From: Pyruvatibacter sp. HU-CL02332
GTDB taxonomy: Bacteria; Pseudomonadota; Alphaproteobacteria; CGMCC-115125
Assembly: GCF_040362765.1 (NCBI RefSeq)
Contig: NZ_BAABWK010000002.1
Location: 744,001 to 808,000, forward strand
DNA: 64,000 bases
Direction: 5' to 3'
Shown here: in pieces, positions 24,902 through 33,420 of the stretch
How the letters are laid out: every line of letters starts with the position of its first letter
How positions within the stretch are numbered: the first letter of the stretch is position 1
The notes under the pieces: model-generated
Told to the model about the DNA's origin: nothing
The model's database searches: none
Seen by the model: only the letters and a program-made list of their open reading frames with translations
Position numbers and translations under genes: made by a program

Positions 24902-24925
24902 CATTTGTTAGCAAGTGGTTAAGGC

Positions 24926-26134
24926 TTAGAGCCCCAGCACTGCCTTTGCCATGATGTTGCGCTGGATCTCGTTGGACCCCGCATAAATCGATGCTTTACG
25001 CAGACTGAAGTAGTAGGGCGCAGTGACCGGCGCGTAGTCCGGACCCACCACTTCTTCGTTCTTGAGCGCAAAAGTGTCCTCGACAAACGGCATGCCGTAG
25101 TAGCCGATGCCTTCAAGAGCCAGCTCAGATATCGCTTGCTGAAGCTCCGTGCCGCGGCACTTGAGCATCGACGATTCCGGGCCCGGATTCTGTCCATTGG
25201 ACATCGCGGAGAAGATACGCAGCTCTGTGAACTCCATGGCGCGAATCTGGGTTTCGATGTCGTTGACCTTGGCCTTGAAGTGAGGCTGGTCAGCCAGCGT
25301 CTCACCATTGATCTTGGTATCGGCAGCGATCTTCCTGACCTTGCCAAGCGACCGGTAGAGACCAGGACCGTATGCATTGCCTCGTTCAAACTCGAGCAGG
25401 TACTTGGCGTAGGTCCAACCTTTGTTCTCTTCGCCGATGAGGTTGTCCTTGGGGACCTTCACATCTTCGAAGAACACCTGATTGATTTCCTGCTTGCCTT
25501 CCGCAGGACCATCCAGTGTGACCAGTGGTTCAACCTTCACACCCGGGGTGTGCATGTCGATCAACAGGAACGAAATGCCGTCCTGACGCTTCTCCATCTT
25601 CTTGGTGCGCACAAGGCAGAAAATCATGTCAGCGTGCTGTGCCTGGGTGGTCCAGATCTTGGAGCCGTTGCACAGATAGTGATCGCCCTTGTCCTCAGCC
25701 TTCATCTGCAATGACGCGAGATCAGACCCGGAGCCTGGTTCAGAATAGCCCTGACACCACCACACATTGGTGGCGAGGATATCCGGGAGATATTTCTTCT
25801 TCTGCTCTTCGGAGCCAAATTTCATGATAACCGGAGCAACCATCCGGATGCCGAACGGCACGACCAGCGGCACGCCTGCAGCAGACATTTCGCTGTCGTA
25901 GATGAAATGCTGGCTCGGAGTGAAACCCGGGCCGCCATGCTCTTCGGGCCAGTGCGTCGCAGCCCAGCCTTTCGCGTGCAGGCGCTTCTGCCACAGAATG
26001 TGGTCTTCCTTGTCCAGGTAGCCATTCTTGGTGAGTGACATCTTGCGACGAAGGTCATCGGTGAATGCTTCTGCGATAAAGGCGCGAACCTCTTCGCGGA
26101 ATGCGTCATCTTCTTTGGAGAAACTCAGATCCAT
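24926..26134 (-). CDS. Acyl-CoA dehydrogenase, FadE26-like large subunit type
   Basis: A 402-aa ACAD. The N-terminus MDLSFSKEDDAFREEVRAFI and WPEEHGGPGF are typical of the larger subunits of heteromeric ACADs, and the flavin-binding part reads WWCQGYSEPGSGSDLASLQ and GSKIWTTQAQHADMIF. At the C-terminus the usual catalytic glutamate position is Ala (IYAGSNEIQRN, about Ala385), so the catalytic base must be elsewhere or in a partner subunit, as in steroid side-chain ACADs of actinobacteria. No second ACAD adjoins it, unlike the two pairs further on. It follows the ABM monooxygenase gene on the minus strand and ends at a good terminator. Confidence 0.92.
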   Translation of the reverse strand: MDLSFSKEDDAFREEVRAFIAEAFTDDLRRKMSLTKNGYLDKEDHILWQKRLHAKGWAATHWPEEHGGPGFTPSQHFIYDSEMSAAGVPLVVPFGIRMVAPVIMKFGSEEQKKKYLPDILATNVWWCQGYSEPGSGSDLASLQMKAEDKGDHYLCNGSKIWTTQAQHADMIFCLVRTKKMEKRQDGISFLLIDMHTPGVKVEPLVTLDGPAEGKQEINQVFFEDVKVPKDNLIGEENKGWTYAKYLLEFERGNAYGPGLYRSLGKVRKIAADTKINGETLADQPHFKAKVNDIETQIRAMEFTELRIFSAMSNGQNPGPESSMLKCRGTELQQAISELALEGIGYYGMPFVEDTFALKNEEVVGPDYAPVTAPYYFSLRKASIYAGSNEIQRNIMAKAVLGL

Positions 26135-26175
26135 GGATCGGCTCCTGTTCTGTACACTGATTGTCAGGCGAATTC

Positions 26176-26204
26176 GGCAAGCTGACCTTTGCGGTCAGCT
26201 TGCC
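26176..26204 (-). terminator. Perfect hairpin between the monooxygenase and ACAD genes
   Basis: A 12-bp perfect stem (26176-26187 with 26193-26204) and a 5-base loop in the 90-bp gap between the two minus-strand genes. There is no strong T run after it, so it may be a terminator, a processing site or an mRNA stabiliser. Confidence 0.5.
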
Positions 26205-26224
26205 GTTGTCAAAATTGGGTGTGC

Positions 26225-26521
26225 TTAGGCAACTGGGTCGAGGTAATCGAGGACGGGTGCCCCGCCGAGAACCGCGCCAAGCTTGGGGCCAGCTGCTTTG
26301 AAATGATCTGACTCACCGTGCGCCTTGAGGGCAGCATCGTCCTTGTAGCGCTCCATGATCACGTACTTCGAAGCGTCAGCCTTGGACTTGTAAAAGTCAT
26401 ACATTTCACAGCCCGGCTCATTTGCCAGCACCTGCTCGCGAAGACCTTTGAACACTTCTTCGAATTCAGCTTCCTTGCCAGCCTGGATAGTGAGCGTTGC
26501 AACAATGCCAACTGCGGCCAT
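26225..26521 (-). CDS. Antibiotic biosynthesis monooxygenase (ABM) domain protein
   Basis: A 98-aa single-domain protein of the ABM/YgiN-like ferredoxin fold: VGIVATLTIQAGKEAEFEEVF, then EPGCEMYDFYKSK and KYVIMERYKDDAALKAHGESDHFK. Such proteins act as small quinol monooxygenases or as dimeric accessory enzymes. The exact substrate is not known. It lies between the crotonase gene (upstream on the minus strand) and an ACAD gene, which suggests an auxiliary role in an acyl-CoA or aromatic pathway. The start ATG at 26521 is well placed after GGGAGAA. Confidence 0.87.
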   Translation of the reverse strand: MAAVGIVATLTIQAGKEAEFEEVFKGLREQVLANEPGCEMYDFYKSKADASKYVIMERYKDDAALKAHGESDHFKAAGPKLGAVLGGAPVLDYLDPVA

Positions 26522-26586
26522 GGTAATTCTCCCTTGGGATTTGTGTTGTTTTCAAAGTTGTAAATTGCGTTGCCGGGACTTTATGT

Positions 26587-26601
26587 CCCTGACCGTCAGG
26601 G
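26587..26601. promoter_or_regulatory. Inverted repeat CCCTGAC-C-GTCAGGG upstream of the ABM gene
   Basis: A perfect 7-bp inverted repeat with a 1-base centre, 66 bp upstream of the minus-strand start at 26521. Its core CTGAC...GTCAG also appears in the hairpin at 26176-26204. It could be an operator; the function is inferred from position only. Confidence 0.35.
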
Positions 26602-26674
26602 GGCAAATCCCCATGACGGCTATTATTTGGCAAAAATGCAAAGTGGTTTGGCGTGGGTGCACTGTGGGCCTGAC

Positions 26675-27478
26675 TTACTGACCTTTGTAAGTCGGCGTCC
26701 GCTTCTCAATAAAGGCAGAAACAGCCTCTGCATGATCGTCCGTGTGGTGCGCCAAAGCCTGCATATTGGCCGACATATCCATGATTTGATCAAATGTTGT
26801 GGTCATGCCTTGCCGCATCAGCCGCTTTGTCATGCGCAGCACGTGCGGCGGCTGGCCGGCCATTTTGTCTGCCAGTTTGCGGGCTTCGGCCATCAAGTCA
26901 TCATGTGGCACAACGCGGCTTACGAGACCCCACAGGCAGGCTGTTTCAGCGTCGATTACATCGCCAGTGAAGAACAGTTCGGCAGCCCGTGCGGTGCCAA
27001 TCACCCGTGGAAGCAACCAGGAACCACCATCGCCAGGCACTAGGCCGATTTTGAGGAAAGTTGCGCCAAAAATGGCTTTGTCCGAGGCAATTCGGGTGTC
27101 TGCCAGACACGCAACATCATTGCCCAGACCGATGGCAGGACCATTGACCGCCGCAATCATAGGCACTTCCAGTGACCACAGGGATTTCACGATGCGGTGG
27201 ATACCGGTGTAGTAACCCCGCGCGATGTCCACACCAGCGCCGGCGAAGCTTCCAGCCTTGTCGTTCATCGCCTTGATGTTCCCGCCAGCCGAGAAGGCTT
27301 TTCCCGCACCGGTCAGGATCACCGCCCGAATATCGATATTGCCATTAATCTGCTCAGCAGCTTCGGCGAATGCCGGTCCATCCTCAGCCTCGCCCAAGGC
27401 ATTGCGGCTGTCAGGCCGGTTGATAGTCAACGTGGCCACATGGCCATCAATGTCGAGAAGCAGCGGCGAAGCGGTCAT
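26675..27478 (-). CDS. Enoyl-CoA hydratase/isomerase (crotonase) family protein
   Basis: About 267 aa from the ATG at 27478, which follows AGAGGAAA. The crotonase fold is clear: LTINRPDSRNALG, the oxyanion segment GKAFSAGGNIKAM and AVNGPAIGLGNDVACLADTRIA. At the place of the first catalytic glutamate of classical hydratases it has Asp (GLGNDVA), and the second glutamate region reads FLKIGLVPGDGG. It may be an isomerase or another crotonase rather than a standard hydratase. The C-terminal KRTPTYKGQ is typical for PaaG-like members. It probably works with the ACADs around it. Confidence 0.9.
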   Translation of the reverse strand: MTASPLLLDIDGHVATLTINRPDSRNALGEAEDGPAFAEAAEQINGNIDIRAVILTGAGKAFSAGGNIKAMNDKAGSFAGAGVDIARGYYTGIHRIVKSLWSLEVPMIAAVNGPAIGLGNDVACLADTRIASDKAIFGATFLKIGLVPGDGGSWLLPRVIGTARAAELFFTGDVIDAETACLWGLVSRVVPHDDLMAEARKLADKMAGQPPHVLRMTKRLMRQGMTTTFDQIMDMSANMQALAHHTDDHAEAVSAFIEKRTPTYKGQ

Positions 27479-27637
27479 GGGTATTTCCTCTGGGTTTTTT
27501 GCTGGAAAGTGCGGCATTTGCGCGCCTGAACGCGGCTCAGCGAAGCGGTTGTTAACACATTACATGCATAGTCAAGAAGTACGGGCAGGCTTTCGAGCGC
27601 TGCCCATTTGTAAATTGATTTCCCGGAGCGACAGGTC

Positions 27638-29041
27638 GTGACCTTGTCCCCTACCCATATTCCCCGAAGCGCGACACGCTCGCAGCTGGACTATTTCGTC
27701 CAGAACATGGCCTCGTCTGGCAAACTAGTGCCTCTCCTGATGGCCGGTGTCGGTGGTATTCTAGTCTTCTGGACGACGCCTTTGGCGGCAGCCCTTTGGT
27801 TTGTTGTGACCGCTGGCAGCTATCTGGCCTTTTACTATGTGGCAAAGACCAAGCAACCGCCGGTCAACCAGCCTAAGGCCTTCGAGCGATGGTCGAAGAC
27901 TGTCGTTCGACTCAATCTTTTCTCAGAACTGAGCTGGGCATCAATGGTGCTGTGGTTTTGGGTGCCCGGAGACGTGCTCAACAACGCCTTTTTGCTCGGC
28001 GTTATGGCGGCACATCTGGCTATGGCCGTGGGTCACTCCTCAATCTACTTGCCACTGATGTACTCATCTTTGTTTGTACCTGCGGCAGCCCTAGTGTTTC
28101 GACCTATTTTGAGCGGCGACCCCCTGCTGATGGCCATCGGCTGTGTCGCTGCGGTCTACACCTACTTCCTCTATTCAATGGCCAAAGGCATCAACAAGAC
28201 CTCCACTGACATGCTGACTTTGCGGGATGAGAAAGATGCTCTCATCGCCAAGCTTGAGACGGAAAAGACGACTGCCGAACATGCCCGCACTGAAGCTGAA
28301 GAAGCCAGCCAGACAAAATCGGCATTTCTGGCAAGTATCAGCCACGAGCTTCGCACGCCGTTGAACGCCATCATTGGCTTTTCGGATGTGATGCGCGGCG
28401 AGACTTTCGGTGAGCTTGGGCACGACAACTACAAACAATATGCGGAAGACATTCACGGCAGCGGCCGCCACTTGCTGTCATTGATTGATGATGTCTTGGA
28501 TCTTGCTCGCATCGAAGCCGGGCGACTGGAACTGACGGAAGAACCTGTCGACCTATCTGAAGTCGCCAGGGAATGCGCCCGCATGATCGAGATCCCGGCC
28601 GAGAAACGCGGCATCTCGCTTGTGCTGGACGTACCCAAACACCATCCGCGCATCCTCGCAGACAATCGCGCGGTTCGTCAGTTGTGGCTCAATCTGATGT
28701 CCAACGCCCTTAAGTTCACCGATGACGGTGGCAGCCTCACTTTGTTTGCAAACATCCAAAGCGACGGTTCAGTCGCGTTTGGTGTTGCTGATACCGGTTG
28801 CGGGATGGACGAAGATGAGCTTGCACGGGTCATGCAGGCGTTTACTCAGGGTAACTCCAAATCACGCACAGGCGAACGTGGCACGGGACTAGGTCTCGCT
28901 ATCGTTAGCGGTCTTGTCCACGCCCATGGCGGCTTCCTGGACCTTCAAAGTGCGGTTGGCAAAGGCACGCGCGCAACCGCGGTTCTGCCGCGGGCACGGC
29001 TGATCCAAAATGAACTTCAGCCAGTGCGCGATACCGCCTAG
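27638..29041 (+). CDS. Membrane sensor histidine kinase, PdhS/PleC-like core
   Basis: A 467-aa kinase with a GTG start at 27638 (GGAG about eleven bases upstream). The first about 175 residues hold five or six membrane spans, followed by a coiled coil and a HisKA domain FLASISHELRTPLNAIIGFS, the segment HISKA helix 2 with DDVLDLARIEAGRLEL, then ATPase boxes NLMSNALKF, ADTGCGMDEDEL and GTGLGLAIV. The GFSDVMRGETFGELG insertion after the HisKA helix resembles PleC, DivJ and PdhS kinases of alphaproteobacteria. No response regulator is next to it. A role in cell-cycle signalling is only inference. Confidence 0.9.
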   Translation: MTLSPTHIPRSATRSQLDYFVQNMASSGKLVPLLMAGVGGILVFWTTPLAAALWFVVTAGSYLAFYYVAKTKQPPVNQPKAFERWSKTVVRLNLFSELSWASMVLWFWVPGDVLNNAFLLGVMAAHLAMAVGHSSIYLPLMYSSLFVPAAALVFRPILSGDPLLMAIGCVAAVYTYFLYSMAKGINKTSTDMLTLRDEKDALIAKLETEKTTAEHARTEAEEASQTKSAFLASISHELRTPLNAIIGFSDVMRGETFGELGHDNYKQYAEDIHGSGRHLLSLIDDVLDLARIEAGRLELTEEPVDLSEVARECARMIEIPAEKRGISLVLDVPKHHPRILADNRAVRQLWLNLMSNALKFTDDGGSLTLFANIQSDGSVAFGVADTGCGMDEDELARVMQAFTQGNSKSRTGERGTGLGLAIVSGLVHAHGGFLDLQSAVGKGTRATAVLPRARLIQNELQPVRDTA

Positions 29042-29056
29042 GCGCGTACTGGATAA

Positions 29057-29764
29057 CTACCAGTTTTCACCGAATGGCCTGATGACTGTATCGAATGTCC
29101 ATGTTGAACGCGGCTGATGCGCGACACGAAAGCATTCCTCAGCAATATCGACCGGCTTTGCGAAAAAGTCGTCTGGTTGATCAGGCATCGCCTCACGTGC
29201 CCATGGCACGTCAATAACGGCATCAATCGCCACATACGCTGCATGCACACCCTTAGGACCAGCATCCCGCGCAACGCTTTCGAGTAGAATGCGCTGCGCC
29301 GCCTTGGTGGGTGCGAAGCCCGCAAAGTTGGCTTTGCCGCGATAGGCAGACGTATTGCCGGTCGCCATCACAACACCCTCACCGGCCTTGATCATCGATG
29401 GCACCACCTGCTGGCAGATGTTGAGCAATGCCATCACATTGACCTGAAAGTTCCGCTCCAGAACCTCTGGTTTGATGTCGAGGAAGCTACCAAAGGCACC
29501 CCCCACCGCATTATGAACAACGACGGATGGCACGCCGAAATCCTCACTGACCGATTCTATCGTGTGTGCCAGGCTGTCCGTATCAGACACATCACATGCA
29601 TATGTGTGCGTACCGGCCACCCTGCCTTCAATCTCACGCAGTCGGTCCGTGGAACGGGCTAGCATCGCAACGTCATATCCTCCGACGGCAAACCTTTCTG
29701 CCAGCGAAGCACCTGTACCCGGGCCGACACCTGTTACGAGGCAGACCTTCTTTTTCTCAGCCAT
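29057..29764 (-). CDS. SDR-family protein with the catalytic Tyr replaced by Phe
   Basis: About 235 aa from the ATG at 29764; a TTG four codons upstream is less likely. The cofactor motif TGVGPGTGASLAERFA and NAVGG are present. The active-site stretch reads TGNTSAYRGKANFAGFAPTKAAQR: the Lys of YxxxK is in place, but the Tyr position is Phe. Known SDR proteins of this subgroup with FxxxK exist, so it may use another residue or lack reductase activity. It converges with the histidine kinase gene, with 15 bp between stops. The substrate is unknown. Confidence 0.82.
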   Translation of the reverse strand: MAEKKKVCLVTGVGPGTGASLAERFAVGGYDVAMLARSTDRLREIEGRVAGTHTYACDVSDTDSLAHTIESVSEDFGVPSVVVHNAVGGAFGSFLDIKPEVLERNFQVNVMALLNICQQVVPSMIKAGEGVVMATGNTSAYRGKANFAGFAPTKAAQRILLESVARDAGPKGVHAAYVAIDAVIDVPWAREAMPDQPDDFFAKPVDIAEECFRVAHQPRSTWTFDTVIRPFGENW

Positions 29765-29802
29765 AGTCTGATCCAATTCGATTGCTTCATGTCAGTAGAT
29801 AC

Positions 29803-29834
29803 AAAAATGGCCGCTCCTGAAAGGAGCGGCCATT
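29803..29834 (-). terminator. Rho-independent terminator of the ACAD at 29864
   Basis: A perfect 13-bp stem (29806-29818 with 29822-29834), a 3-base loop and T-rich sequence on the minus strand, placed 30 bp past the ACAD stop. Confidence 0.85.
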
Positions 29835-29863
29835 CTTAGTTGTCACATTATCAGGCCTTAGCC

Positions 29864-30991
29864 TTATGCAGCGTCGGCGTAGCGCTTGAGGTGATAATCG
29901 ACGTTGCCCAGCTGGGTATCGATCATGGTCAGGCGCTTGAAGTAGTGACCCACGCGCAGTTCGTCGGTCATGCCCATGCCGCCGTGCAGCTGCACAGCCT
30001 GCTGGCCAACGAACCGACCCGCCTTGCCGATCTGCACCTTGGCAGCTGAGGCAGCTTTTGTGCGTTCAACGTCACCTTCGCCGAGCTTCAGGTTGACCAT
30101 GTAGCTGATGGACACTGACTGCTCATGGTTCATGAACATGTCGACCATGCGATGCTGCAGGACCTGGAACTTACCAATTGGCATGCCGAACTGCTTACGC
30201 GTCTTGCAATACTCAACGGTGTCATCGACCAGCATCTTCATGCAGCCACATGCTTCAGCAGCAAGAGCGGCGATGCTTTCGTCAGATACCTGCTCAACAA
30301 GCGGCAGGCCATTGTCGACTTCGCCGATGACAGCATCTGCACCGACCTTGACGTTTTCGAAAGTGATTTCCGAGGCACGAGAGCCATCAACGGTTGGATA
30401 GTCACGCGTGGTGACACCGGTTGCTGATTTGTCGACGATGAAGACCGTAACGCCCTTTTCGTCGCGCTGACCGCCTGATGTGCGGGCTGTAACGATGAGC
30501 TTGTCCGCCCAAGGACCGCCAAGCACCACGGCCTTGTTGCCGTTGATCACAAAGCCGTCGCCATCCTTGGCAGCGGTTGTTGTGAGGTCCGCCAGATTGT
30601 AGCGCCCCTGAGGCTCTGCGTAAGCGAATGCCCAGATGGTTTCGCCTGCAATGATGCCTGGAATGTGCTCTTCGATCTGAGCCGGGGTGCCGCGACGCAG
30701 GAAACCGCCCGCCTGCACCACCGTTGGAATGAACGGCTCGACAACGAGGCCCTTGCCGAATTCTTCCATCAGCACCATCACGTCGATGGGGCCGCCGCCA
30801 AGGCCGCCCTGCTCTTCAGAGAACGGCGCTGCCAGCAGGCCAAGTTCGGCCATCTGCTGCCAGTTCTCACGGCTGAAGCCTTCGTCGCTGGCTGTGATCT
30901 TACGGCGGGTATCAAAGTCGTACTTGTCCTGAACGAACCGTTCCACGGAGTTGCGCAGTAGGGTCTGTTCTTCGGAGAAGGAAAAATCCAT
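29864..30991 (-). CDS. Acyl-CoA dehydrogenase, small-subunit type of a heteromeric pair
   Basis: A 375-aa ACAD that lies downstream of the ACAD at 31148 on the same strand, 156 bp apart. The N-terminus MDFSFSEEQTLLRNSVERFV and the segments FAYAEPQGRYNLADL and YCKTRKQFGMPIGKFQVLQH identify the family. The C-terminal GGMGMTDELRVGHYFKRL lacks the catalytic YEGTSE sequence, so it cannot act like a classical ACAD alone. Such divergent short ACADs pair with a larger subunit in actinobacterial steroid-degrading alpha2-beta2 enzymes. The pairing here is inferred from adjacency and sequence type. Confidence 0.9.
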   Translation of the reverse strand: MDFSFSEEQTLLRNSVERFVQDKYDFDTRRKITASDEGFSRENWQQMAELGLLAAPFSEEQGGLGGGPIDVMVLMEEFGKGLVVEPFIPTVVQAGGFLRRGTPAQIEEHIPGIIAGETIWAFAYAEPQGRYNLADLTTTAAKDGDGFVINGNKAVVLGGPWADKLIVTARTSGGQRDEKGVTVFIVDKSATGVTTRDYPTVDGSRASEITFENVKVGADAVIGEVDNGLPLVEQVSDESIAALAAEACGCMKMLVDDTVEYCKTRKQFGMPIGKFQVLQHRMVDMFMNHEQSVSISYMVNLKLGEGDVERTKAASAAKVQIGKAGRFVGQQAVQLHGGMGMTDELRVGHYFKRLTMIDTQLGNVDYHLKRYADAA

Positions 30992-31085
30992 TGCTCAGGC
31001 GTCCTTCCTGTTTTCAGGTTGTTTTACGCGAGCCACTTGGACGCGGCCCGTCGAGTCAAAATGTGAATTCATATGATGTCCGTCG

Positions 31086-31123
31086 CCGGGAGGCGGTGGG
31101 ACCATAATCCTATCGCCTCCCGG
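31086..31123 (-). terminator. Hairpin between the two ACAD genes
   Basis: CCGGGAGGCG (31086-31095) pairs perfectly with CGCCTCCCGG (31114-31123) around an 18-base loop. It sits downstream of the 31148 ACAD gene. No T run follows, so it may regulate the ratio of the two transcripts rather than end transcription. Confidence 0.4.
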
Positions 31124-31147
31124 AAACAAAACTGTTCGACGTAGTGA

Positions 31148-32335
31148 TTAGAGCCCCAGCACTGCTTTCGCAATGATGTTGCGCTGAATCTCGTTGGAAC
31201 CGCCATAAATCGACGTTTTCCGCATGTTGAAGTAGCCCTGTGACACGCCTAGTGCGTAGTCGGGACCAGGCAGCTCGTTGGAGCCTTCGCCATTCGGGGC
31301 GGCATATGGATTGGCATAGTTGCCAACGGCTTCCACGGTCAGTTCCGTGATGCGTTGCTGGATTTCTGTGCCTTTGATCTTGAGAATCGAGCTTTCCGGC
31401 CCGGGACCCTTGCCTTTGCTTTCCTGAGCCAGTGTCCGCAGTTCGGTGAATTCCAGCGTCGTCAGGTCAATTTCAAGGTCTGCAATCTTGCGCTTGAAGC
31501 TGTCCGTCTTGATCAGCGGCTCGCCATCGACGGTTTCTGCACCGGCAATGGTCTTGAGACGCTCAATCGCTTTCTTGGAACGTGCCACACCAGCAATGCC
31601 GGAACGCTCGTTGCCGAGCAGGAACTTGGCATAGGTCCAGCCTTTGTTCTCTTCACCGATCATGTTCTCAGCGGGGACACGAACGTCTTCAAGGAAGACT
31701 TCATTGACCTCGTGGCCGCCATCGATCGTGATGATCGGGCGCACAGTGATGCCCGGTGTCTTCATGTCGATGAGGATGAAGGAAATACCTTCCTGTGCCT
31801 TAACTTCCGTGTCTGTGCGCACAAGGCAGAACATCCAGTCAGCGTGCTGGGCAAGCGTTGTCCAGGTCTTGCTGCCGTTGATCACGTAGTCATCACCATC
31901 GCGAACCGCACGGGTGCGCAGGCTGGCAAGGTCAGAACCTGAACCTGGCTCTGAATAGCCCTGGCACCACCAATCTTCACCAGACAGGATGCGCGGCAGA
32001 TACTTCGCCTTCTGCTCTTCGTTGCCGTAGTTGAAAATCACAGGGCCAACCATGGAGAGGCCGAATGGCAGCAGCGGAGATGTTTCCGCGCGGGCATTCT
32101 CTTCACCCCAGATGTAGCGCTGTGTGACGTTCCACTCAGTACCGCCATATTCCTTTGGCCAGTGAGGAGCGACCCAACCCTTTTTGTGAAGCACCTTGTG
32201 CCACGCAAGGATGTCTTCCTTGCTCATGTCCTGCCGTGATTTCTTTTCACGCAGATATTCCGGATAATTTCCCTTGATGAACTCGCGAACTTCGTCGCGA
32301 AATGCCAGGTCTTCCGGGCTGAACTCAATATCCAT
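31148..32335 (-). CDS. Acyl-CoA dehydrogenase, FadE26-like large subunit type
   Basis: About 395 aa from the ATG at 32335, preceded by a clear GGAGGG. Family parts are MDIEFSPEDLAFRDEVREFI, WPKEYGGTEWNVTQRYI, WWCQGYSEPGSGSDLASL and GSKTWTTLAQHADWMF. The C-terminal catalytic position is Gly (IYGGSNEIQRN, about Gly378) instead of Glu. It closely resembles the protein encoded at 24926. It forms a tandem pair with the small ACAD at 29864, suggesting a heteromeric enzyme for bulky acyl-CoAs such as steroid side chains. That substrate class is inference. Confidence 0.92.
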   Translation of the reverse strand: MDIEFSPEDLAFRDEVREFIKGNYPEYLREKKSRQDMSKEDILAWHKVLHKKGWVAPHWPKEYGGTEWNVTQRYIWGEENARAETSPLLPFGLSMVGPVIFNYGNEEQKAKYLPRILSGEDWWCQGYSEPGSGSDLASLRTRAVRDGDDYVINGSKTWTTLAQHADWMFCLVRTDTEVKAQEGISFILIDMKTPGITVRPIITIDGGHEVNEVFLEDVRVPAENMIGEENKGWTYAKFLLGNERSGIAGVARSKKAIERLKTIAGAETVDGEPLIKTDSFKRKIADLEIDLTTLEFTELRTLAQESKGKGPGPESSILKIKGTEIQQRITELTVEAVGNYANPYAAPNGEGSNELPGPDYALGVSQGYFNMRKTSIYGGSNEIQRNIIAKAVLGL

Positions 32336-32533
32336 GATACTCCCTCCAGGGCGCAGTAAGGCCGACCGTCCGCATTGAGGTTGCGGCCGCACCCATTTAT
32401 CAAAAAGTGAACACGCGTCACCGTTGCGGGGATATTAGCTCCGATTGTGCGTGTTTCAAGAAAACTGACTCCCCTGCGCCTGTGTGGCGCATCCACCACC
32501 ACCCCGCTAGGGTCACCTTGACGCGACGTTTTC

Positions 32534-32553
32534 TGTGATGCCAATTCATCACA
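32534..32553. promoter_or_regulatory. Inverted repeat TGTGATG-N6-CATCACA
   Basis: A perfect 7-bp inverted repeat with a 6-base spacer, about 50 bp upstream of the CobS-like gene and in the divergent gap with the ACAD gene. It looks like a dimer-binding site. The TGTGA-N10-TCACA spacing is wider than the CRP consensus, so I do not assign a regulator. Confidence 0.35.
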
Positions 32554-32604
32554 TAACTTACAATTATGTCGGTAATAGCCTTTGATGATGTCTGACTGCA
32601 AGCT

Positions 32605-33420
32605 ATGAGCGATCCCTACCACGCCGCAGATGATGCTTGGACCATCAAAGCCTGGTGGCAGGATTTGCACTCGGCAGCTGCCACTCTTACCCGCTTGCCG
32701 CTCCCCCATCCATCTGCTGCCATTGCATTGGACCCACGGGTACGCCGGGCCTATCCTGTGATTGGCGCGCTGATTGGGCTGGCAGCTGGCGGCGTGTTTT
32801 TCGCGGCACACGACGTCGGCCTACCTCTGGCAGTTTGCACGGTTTTGAGTGTGGCGGCGCTCATTCTCATCGGTGGACACATGGATGATCATGGGCAGCG
32901 CGCAGCCGGTCCTCTCCTGGTTGCTACAATGATCAAGCTTGCGGCGATCTATGTTATCGGCAATCCGTCCACGCCGGATGGCGGGCCTCACATGGTGGTC
33001 GTCTCGCTTGCTGCGGCCGGTGCCCTTTCACATGCGGCTGCGATTCTTTTTGAGCCCAATCCTCCAAAAGACGAGGATGTTGAGAACGGGGTGATGCCGG
33101 CGCCACCTATGGCAGATCCAAAAGTTGTGATCCTGCCACCGGACGGCACCGAAATTTCCGAAGAAGACATGGATGAGGGGAATGGTCGTGAGCTGGGGCC
33201 TGCAACCAGCGCCATCATCATTGCGTTGCTTGTTGCGCTCTTTACCCTTGGCATTCTGCCGGGTGCAGCTGCTGTTGGAGGGGCTGCCATTGGCGCTTGG
33301 GGGGCACCACGGATGCTGGCACGGGAAATTGAATCAGAGGTCCTGCCGCTGCCCCTGGCATTGCAGCAATCAGGCGAGGTTTGGGCGCTGCTTGCCCTTG
33401 CCATCCTCATGAGCATCTGA
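32605..33420 (+). CDS. Divergent CobS-like membrane protein, probably degenerate
   Basis: A 271-aa membrane protein that resembles adenosylcobinamide-GDP ribazoletransferase (CobS), which joins the lower ligand in cobalamin synthesis. DLHSAAATLTRLPLPHP at the N-terminus, RAYPVIGALIGLAAGGVFF, a membrane segment with KLAAIYV, and an EVWALLALAI end match the CobS layout. The essential Mg-binding region, normally a D-G-x-x-D sequence after a Gly-rich membrane turn, reads GGHMDDHGQRAAG (about 90-102). An acidic, proline-rich linker (about 150-195) interrupts the membrane part. Activity is doubtful. Its last 51 bp overlap the convergent cobA gene, which supports a cobalamin link. Confidence 0.5.
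   Translation: MSDPYHAADDAWTIKAWWQDLHSAAATLTRLPLPHPSAAIALDPRVRRAYPVIGALIGLAAGGVFFAAHDVGLPLAVCTVLSVAALILIGGHMDDHGQRAAGPLLVATMIKLAAIYVIGNPSTPDGGPHMVVVSLAAAGALSHAAAILFEPNPPKDEDVENGVMPAPPMADPKVVILPPDGTEISEEDMDEGNGRELGPATSAIIIALLVALFTLGILPGAAAVGGAAIGAWGAPRMLAREIESEVLPLPLALQQSGEVWALLALAILMSI

Noticed and set aside
32534-32553. CRP/FNR-type site
   Set aside because: The half sites are TGTGA and TCACA but ten bases apart, not six, so it does not fit the CRP consensus; kept only as an unnamed inverted repeat.
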